The position numbers were made by a program, and so were the translations under genes. From contig JAJZSA010000049.1 of assembly GCA_021822115.1 (NCBI GenBank), forward strand, positions 1-19,000: a DNA stretch of 19,000 nucleotides. Reading direction: 5' to 3'. Origin of the DNA: Pseudomonadota bacterium (GTDB lineage: Bacteria; Pseudomonadota; Gammaproteobacteria; Burkholderiales; Gallionellaceae). Of this stretch, positions 15,589-19,000 are shown piece by piece; position 1 is the first letter of the stretch; each line of letters opens with the position of its first letter. The notes under the pieces were generated by a model. That model saw nothing but the letters and a program-made list of their open reading frames with translations, did no database searches and was not told the DNA's origin.

Positions 15589-18204
15589 TCAATTCCTTGG
15601 GATATTCAACCCTGTAGACGACAAGGATTCAAACACATCGCGTGGCACCGGTTTGCCGAACAGATAGCCCTGGAAATGGCGGCAACCGCGCAGGTCGAGG
15701 AACTCGCGCTGCGCTTCGGTCTCCACGCCTTCGGCGATCACGTCCAGCCCGAGCACCTCGGCCATGGCGATGATGGTCTGCACGATGGCGGCATCGTTGG
15801 GGTCGCTGGCGATGTCGCGCACGAAGCTGCGGTCGATCTTGATCTGGTCCAGCGGCAACTGTTTCAGATACTGCAAGGAAGAGTAGCCGGTGCCGAAATC
15901 GTCCAGCGAGAAACTCACCCCCAGCGCCTTCAGTTCCGCCATGCGCGCGATGGTGCCGGACACGTCCTCCAGCACCGTGCTCTCGGTCAGTTCGATCTCC
16001 AGGCACTGCGGCGGCACGCCATGGCGTTGCAGCGCGGCACGCACCGCAGCCACGAAATCGGGCTGGCGCATCTGCTTGGCGCTGACGTTGATGGCGAGCA
16101 CCAGGCCGCGCAATGCCGGGTCGCGCTGCCAGTCGCCGAGGCAGGCGCAGGCAGACTGCAACACCCAGTCGCCGATGGGCAGGATCAGGCCGTTGGCCTC
16201 CGCCAGCGGGATGAAATGGTTGGGCGGCACCATGCCGAACTGCGGGTGTTGCCAGCGCAACAACGCCTCGGCACCGATCACCCGCCCGCCGCCATCCACC
16301 TGCGGTTGCAGATACAGTGCCAGTTCGGCGCGCTCGACGGCATGCAGCAAGGCCTCTTCCAGCCGCATGCGCGATTCCAGTTCGGCCTGCAACTGCGGAT
16401 CATAGAAACGCACTGTGTCGCGTCCCGCCGATTTGGCCTGGTACATCGCGGTATCGGCGAACTTCAACAGATCGTCGGGCGGCGTCTCGTGCGCGAGGAA
16501 GGTGACGATGCCGATGCTGCTGGCGACGCGCGCCTGCAATCCCGGCAACTCCACCGGCTCGCGCAGGCAGAACAGCATCTTCTCGGCCACGCTCTCGGCC
16601 TGCGCTGCGGCCTCGGCCGCCTGCTCGCTCAAACCTTCCAGGATCACCACGAACTCGTCGCCGCCCAGACGCGCCACGGTATCGCCCTCGCGCACGCTGC
16701 CGAGCAGACGCTTCGCCACCTGACGCAGCAGTTCGTCGCCCACCGCATGGCCCTTGGTGTCGTTCACCACCTTGAAGTCGTCCAGATCGAGCAGGCACAC
16801 CGCACCGTAACGGCGGCTGCGCGCACTGGCAGCCTGTGCATGCTGCAAGCGGTCGTGCATCAGGCGCCGGTTGGGCAGGCCGGTGAGCGTATCGAAGAAG
16901 GCCAGACGATGGATATGCGATTCGGCGTGCTTGCGCTCGGTCACGTCGTCATACAGGCCGAGCAGGCCGACCACCTCGCCTTGCGCATTGCGCATGGGCA
17001 CCTTGGATGCGCGCAACCACACCTCATGCCCGTCGCGCGCGATATGCGCCGCTTCCACGTTCAACCGCGCCTTGCCCGATTCGATGATGCCGAGGTCATC
17101 CTCGCGATAGCGCGCCGCCTCGTCGCGCCACGGCAGCTCGCTGTCATCGCGGCCGATCAGCGCCTCGGGGCGCTCCAGCCCGACATCCTGCGCGAAAGCG
17201 CTGTTGCAGCCCTGATAACGCAGCGCACGATCCTTCCAGTAGATGCGCAAAGGCGCCGTCTCCAGCACCGAGCGCAAGGTCTCGTTGGCGAGGAACAGCG
17301 CCTGTTCGTTGCGTTTCTGCTCGCTCAGGTCGATGAAGAAGGTGAAGGTACGCGCGCCTGCGGCGGTCTCCACGCGGCGCGCCGAGACCAGCAAGGGGAA
17401 CTCGCTGCCGTCATGGCGCAAACCTATCGTCTGGTACAGGTCCTCGACCGCTTCGCCCCGGGCGCGCCGTGCGATGCGGTCAGTGATGACGGCATGCTCG
17501 CGCGACGCGAGGAAATCCAGGATGGGGCGACCGGACAGCGCAGCCGACGCGGGATAACCGAACATGCGCAACCATTCCTGGTTGACCTCCAGCAGCTCAC
17601 CATCACAGGACAAAGCCACGCCGATCGGGCTCAGCTCCACCAGCGAGCGGTATTGCTCCTCCAGCCGCTGCAAGGACTGCTGCATCTCGCGCTGGCGCGC
17701 CTCGGCGGCGGCGATATGCGCGTCGTTGCTGCGGCACAGCACGATGGCGCGCGCCAGTTGCGCCATCACCGGCTGCAATATGCGCGGCAGGTCCAGCGCG
17801 CTGTCCGGACGCTGCACGGCCAGCAACACGACCACGGAGTCGCCATCCAGCGGCAAGCGCAGGAACTGGTGGTACCGCGCATCGATGTCCGGCACCGGCG
17901 CAGCGATCTCTTCCGCCGCCCAGCCGCAGCCGTCGCTGCTGCACACCATGCGGCAAGGCAGAGCGATGCGCTGCCCGACCCTGGACACCAGATGGAAGTC
18001 GCCGACCGCCGCCTCGATGGCAACCTCCACGGCGGGTTCCCCCTGACGGCATGCCGGCACTTCCAGGCAGACGAAGCCGGCCGAATACGAGGTGTGATAG
18101 AGCAGACGCTGCAAGGTGCGCGTCAACATGGCATGCAGCTTGATCTCGCTGCCGATGGTCAGCGAAAGGTCATACAGGACCGGCAATATGTCGCGCGGTT
18201 GCAT
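15589..18204 (-). CDS. GAF-PAS-PAS-GGDEF-EAL cytoplasmic c-di-GMP enzyme
   Basis: This 871-aa protein has no membrane segment, so it is a soluble sensor. A GAF-like domain occupies about 10-165 (ILPVLYDLSLTIGSEI, LQRLLYHTSYSAGFVCLEV). A coiled linker follows (EARQREMQQSLQRLEEQY), then PAS1 (about 190-300, LVELSPIGVALSCDGELLEV) and PAS2 (about 305-425). GGDEF has RLGGDEF at 514-518 with the RxxD site REGD five residues before it. EAL has GAEALLRW (Glu646), IELTES, DDFGTGYSSL, IKIDRSF and IAEGVE. All motifs for a cyclase and a phosphodiesterase are present. Start ATG 18204 is chosen for the AGGGA 5 nt upstream; TTG 18219 overlaps the FIST gene stop as TTGA and would add 5 residues. The FIST protein is the obvious partner; the following dCache gene is likely on the same transcript. 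Confidence 0.93.
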   Translation of the reverse strand: MQPRDILPVLYDLSLTIGSEIKLHAMLTRTLQRLLYHTSYSAGFVCLEVPACRQGEPAVEVAIEAAVGDFHLVSRVGQRIALPCRMVCSSDGCGWAAEEIAAPVPDIDARYHQFLRLPLDGDSVVVLLAVQRPDSALDLPRILQPVMAQLARAIVLCRSNDAHIAAAEARQREMQQSLQRLEEQYRSLVELSPIGVALSCDGELLEVNQEWLRMFGYPASAALSGRPILDFLASREHAVITDRIARRARGEAVEDLYQTIGLRHDGSEFPLLVSARRVETAAGARTFTFFIDLSEQKRNEQALFLANETLRSVLETAPLRIYWKDRALRYQGCNSAFAQDVGLERPEALIGRDDSELPWRDEAARYREDDLGIIESGKARLNVEAAHIARDGHEVWLRASKVPMRNAQGEVVGLLGLYDDVTERKHAESHIHRLAFFDTLTGLPNRRLMHDRLQHAQAASARSRRYGAVCLLDLDDFKVVNDTKGHAVGDELLRQVAKRLLGSVREGDTVARLGGDEFVVILEGLSEQAAEAAAQAESVAEKMLFCLREPVELPGLQARVASSIGIVTFLAHETPPDDLLKFADTAMYQAKSAGRDTVRFYDPQLQAELESRMRLEEALLHAVERAELALYLQPQVDGGGRVIGAEALLRWQHPQFGMVPPNHFIPLAEANGLILPIGDWVLQSACACLGDWQRDPALRGLVLAINVSAKQMRQPDFVAAVRAALQRHGVPPQCLEIELTESTVLEDVSGTIARMAELKALGVSFSLDDFGTGYSSLQYLKQLPLDQIKIDRSFVRDIASDPNDAAIVQTIIAMAEVLGLDVIAEGVETEAQREFLDLRGCRHFQGYLFGKPVPRDVFESLSSTGLNIPRN

Positions 18205-18215
18205 GCGATCCCTGT

Positions 18216-19000
18216 TCAAGCCTGCCAGTGCATGGCCACCAGCGTGGCGTTATGGAACAGGGGATAACCATGCAAGGTGGAGCTGCCGATCTCGCCCAGC
18301 GACAAGGCACCGGCGATATGCGTCTGCGGCATGCGCTGCTGGAACGCCTGCACTTCGGCGGTAGCCTGCTCCAGACCCAGGTGCATGCGCCGCCCGGCAC
18401 AGTAGAACAACAGCAATTCGCCATCGACGTGCGCCGGCGCCGTGCTGCGCAGCCCTTCCTCCAGCACGCGCAGCGTCTCCTGCGTATCCACCTCGGGGCG
18501 TTCGAGCAAGGTAAGCAGCGAATTGGCCGGCACCTCGCCCACACAGAACAATGAGCCGTCGTCCTGCAAAGCGACCGGGATGCGCACCACCACGTGATGG
18601 TTGGCGCGCACGATGCCGAACGGGAAATGCACCGCCAGTTCGTAGAAATTGTCGCGGCGGATCTCCACGCCGTATTGCTCGCGCACCAGCTCCTGGTACA
18701 CCTCGAACGCGGGCCGCCAGTCGATCTGCACGATGCGGTTGCCCTCGGTGGCGGTGGCATACACGGTGCGTTCCGGGGCGCGATAACCATGCTCCAGCAC
18801 CGCGCCCGGATGCCCGGGCAACAGCATGAACAACGCGCCGCCGCCGATGATGCGCGAGCCATCGAACAGGCAGGGCATGGGCTGGAAGGTCTCGCTGCCG
18901 GCATTGACCCCGGCGTAGTGCACGCGATTGGCGAGATTGAGATAGAGCTCGTCCAGCAAGGTGCCGATGTTGGGTTGCATGGCGTCGAACACCACGAACA
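18216..19000 (-). CDS. FIST-domain signal protein (N-terminal part outside window)
   Basis: The visible 261 codons are the C-terminal part of a FIST protein; the reading frame runs open through the window end, so the true start lies beyond 19000. FIST_N-type sequence (NIGTLLDELYLNLANRVHYA, FMLLPGHPGAVLEHGY) is followed by a FIST_C-type region (FEVYQELVREQYGVEI, FPFGIVRANHHVVVRIPVA, GALSLGEIGSS, LFHNATLVAMHW). FIST domains are thought to sense small ligands, proposed to be amino acids, and often stand beside GGDEF-EAL or chemotaxis genes. The TGA stop overlaps a TTG of the GAF-PAS gene, and a better ATG follows 12 nt later, so the two are coupled. There is no membrane helix in the visible part. 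It probably supplies a cytosolic input to the downstream enzymes. Confidence 0.88.
   Translation of the reverse strand, partial: FVVFDAMQPNIGTLLDELYLNLANRVHYAGVNAGSETFQPMPCLFDGSRIIGGGALFMLLPGHPGAVLEHGYRAPERTVYATATEGNRIVQIDWRPAFEVYQELVREQYGVEIRRDNFYELAVHFPFGIVRANHHVVVRIPVALQDDGSLFCVGEVPANSLLTLLERPEVDTQETLRVLEEGLRSTAPAHVDGELLLFYCAGRRMHLGLEQATAEVQAFQQRMPQTHIAGALSLGEIGSSTLHGYPLFHNATLVAMHWQA

Noticed and set aside
15676..18267. Long plus-strand open frame (about 863 codons) opposite the GAF-PAS-GGDEF-EAL gene
   Set aside because: Mirror image of the minus-strand coding sequence in the same relative frame as the other two; no independent support.

Overview
The window looks like chromosomal DNA of a GC-rich, free-living betaproteobacterium, possibly from the Gallionellaceae/Nitrosomonadales area. 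This is inferred from Hsp33, a YjgN/M48 pair, a diheme-cytochrome/SHP/cytochrome b cluster and a very dense c-di-GMP repertoire. Species cannot be fixed by reading alone. No tRNA, rRNA, CRISPR array or intact mobile element was seen.

Layout. (1) 1-110 is a short left edge with two GGGGGTAT direct repeats, just before a hybrid histidine kinase that seems to have lost its N-terminal sensor. (2) 111-3970 (+) holds that kinase (PAS-HisKA-HATPase-REC-HPt), overlapping by 4 nt a REC-EAL-REC c-di-GMP phosphodiesterase with a small C-terminal extension. Together they form a self-contained phosphorelay to c-di-GMP degradation. (3) 3999-6913 (-) holds a YjgN/DUF898 membrane protein, an M48 metallopeptidase and the redox chaperone Hsp33 (hslO), probably co-transcribed. 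(4) 7075-9319 (-) is a four-gene electron-transfer cluster: cytochrome b561-type protein, an unrecognised small His-rich membrane protein, an SHP-like (DUF1924) monoheme cytochrome c and a DHC-type diheme cytochrome c. It has a candidate promoter before it and a clear intrinsic terminator after it. (5) 9468-19000 (-) is a run of four coupled genes: a FIST-domain sensor (cut by the window end), then three large PAS-GGDEF-EAL proteins. These carry three different input modules: GAF (cytosolic), dCache-HAMP (periplasmic) and a PhnD-like solute-binding domain (periplasmic). All junctions are 4-nt overlaps.

How they work together. Region 5 reads as a multi-input c-di-GMP hub made as one transcript, and region 2 is a separate phosphorelay-controlled output on the same messenger. 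Region 4 is a membrane-to-periplasm electron pathway, with quinol or another donor feeding cytochrome b, then DHC, then the ligand-binding SHP. Region 3 is protein quality control. The items most worth a second look are the tandem three-sensor c-di-GMP operon, the four-helix His-bearing protein inside the cytochrome cluster, the 5'-truncated kinase beside integrase-style repeats, and the G8/A7 tract at one start site.
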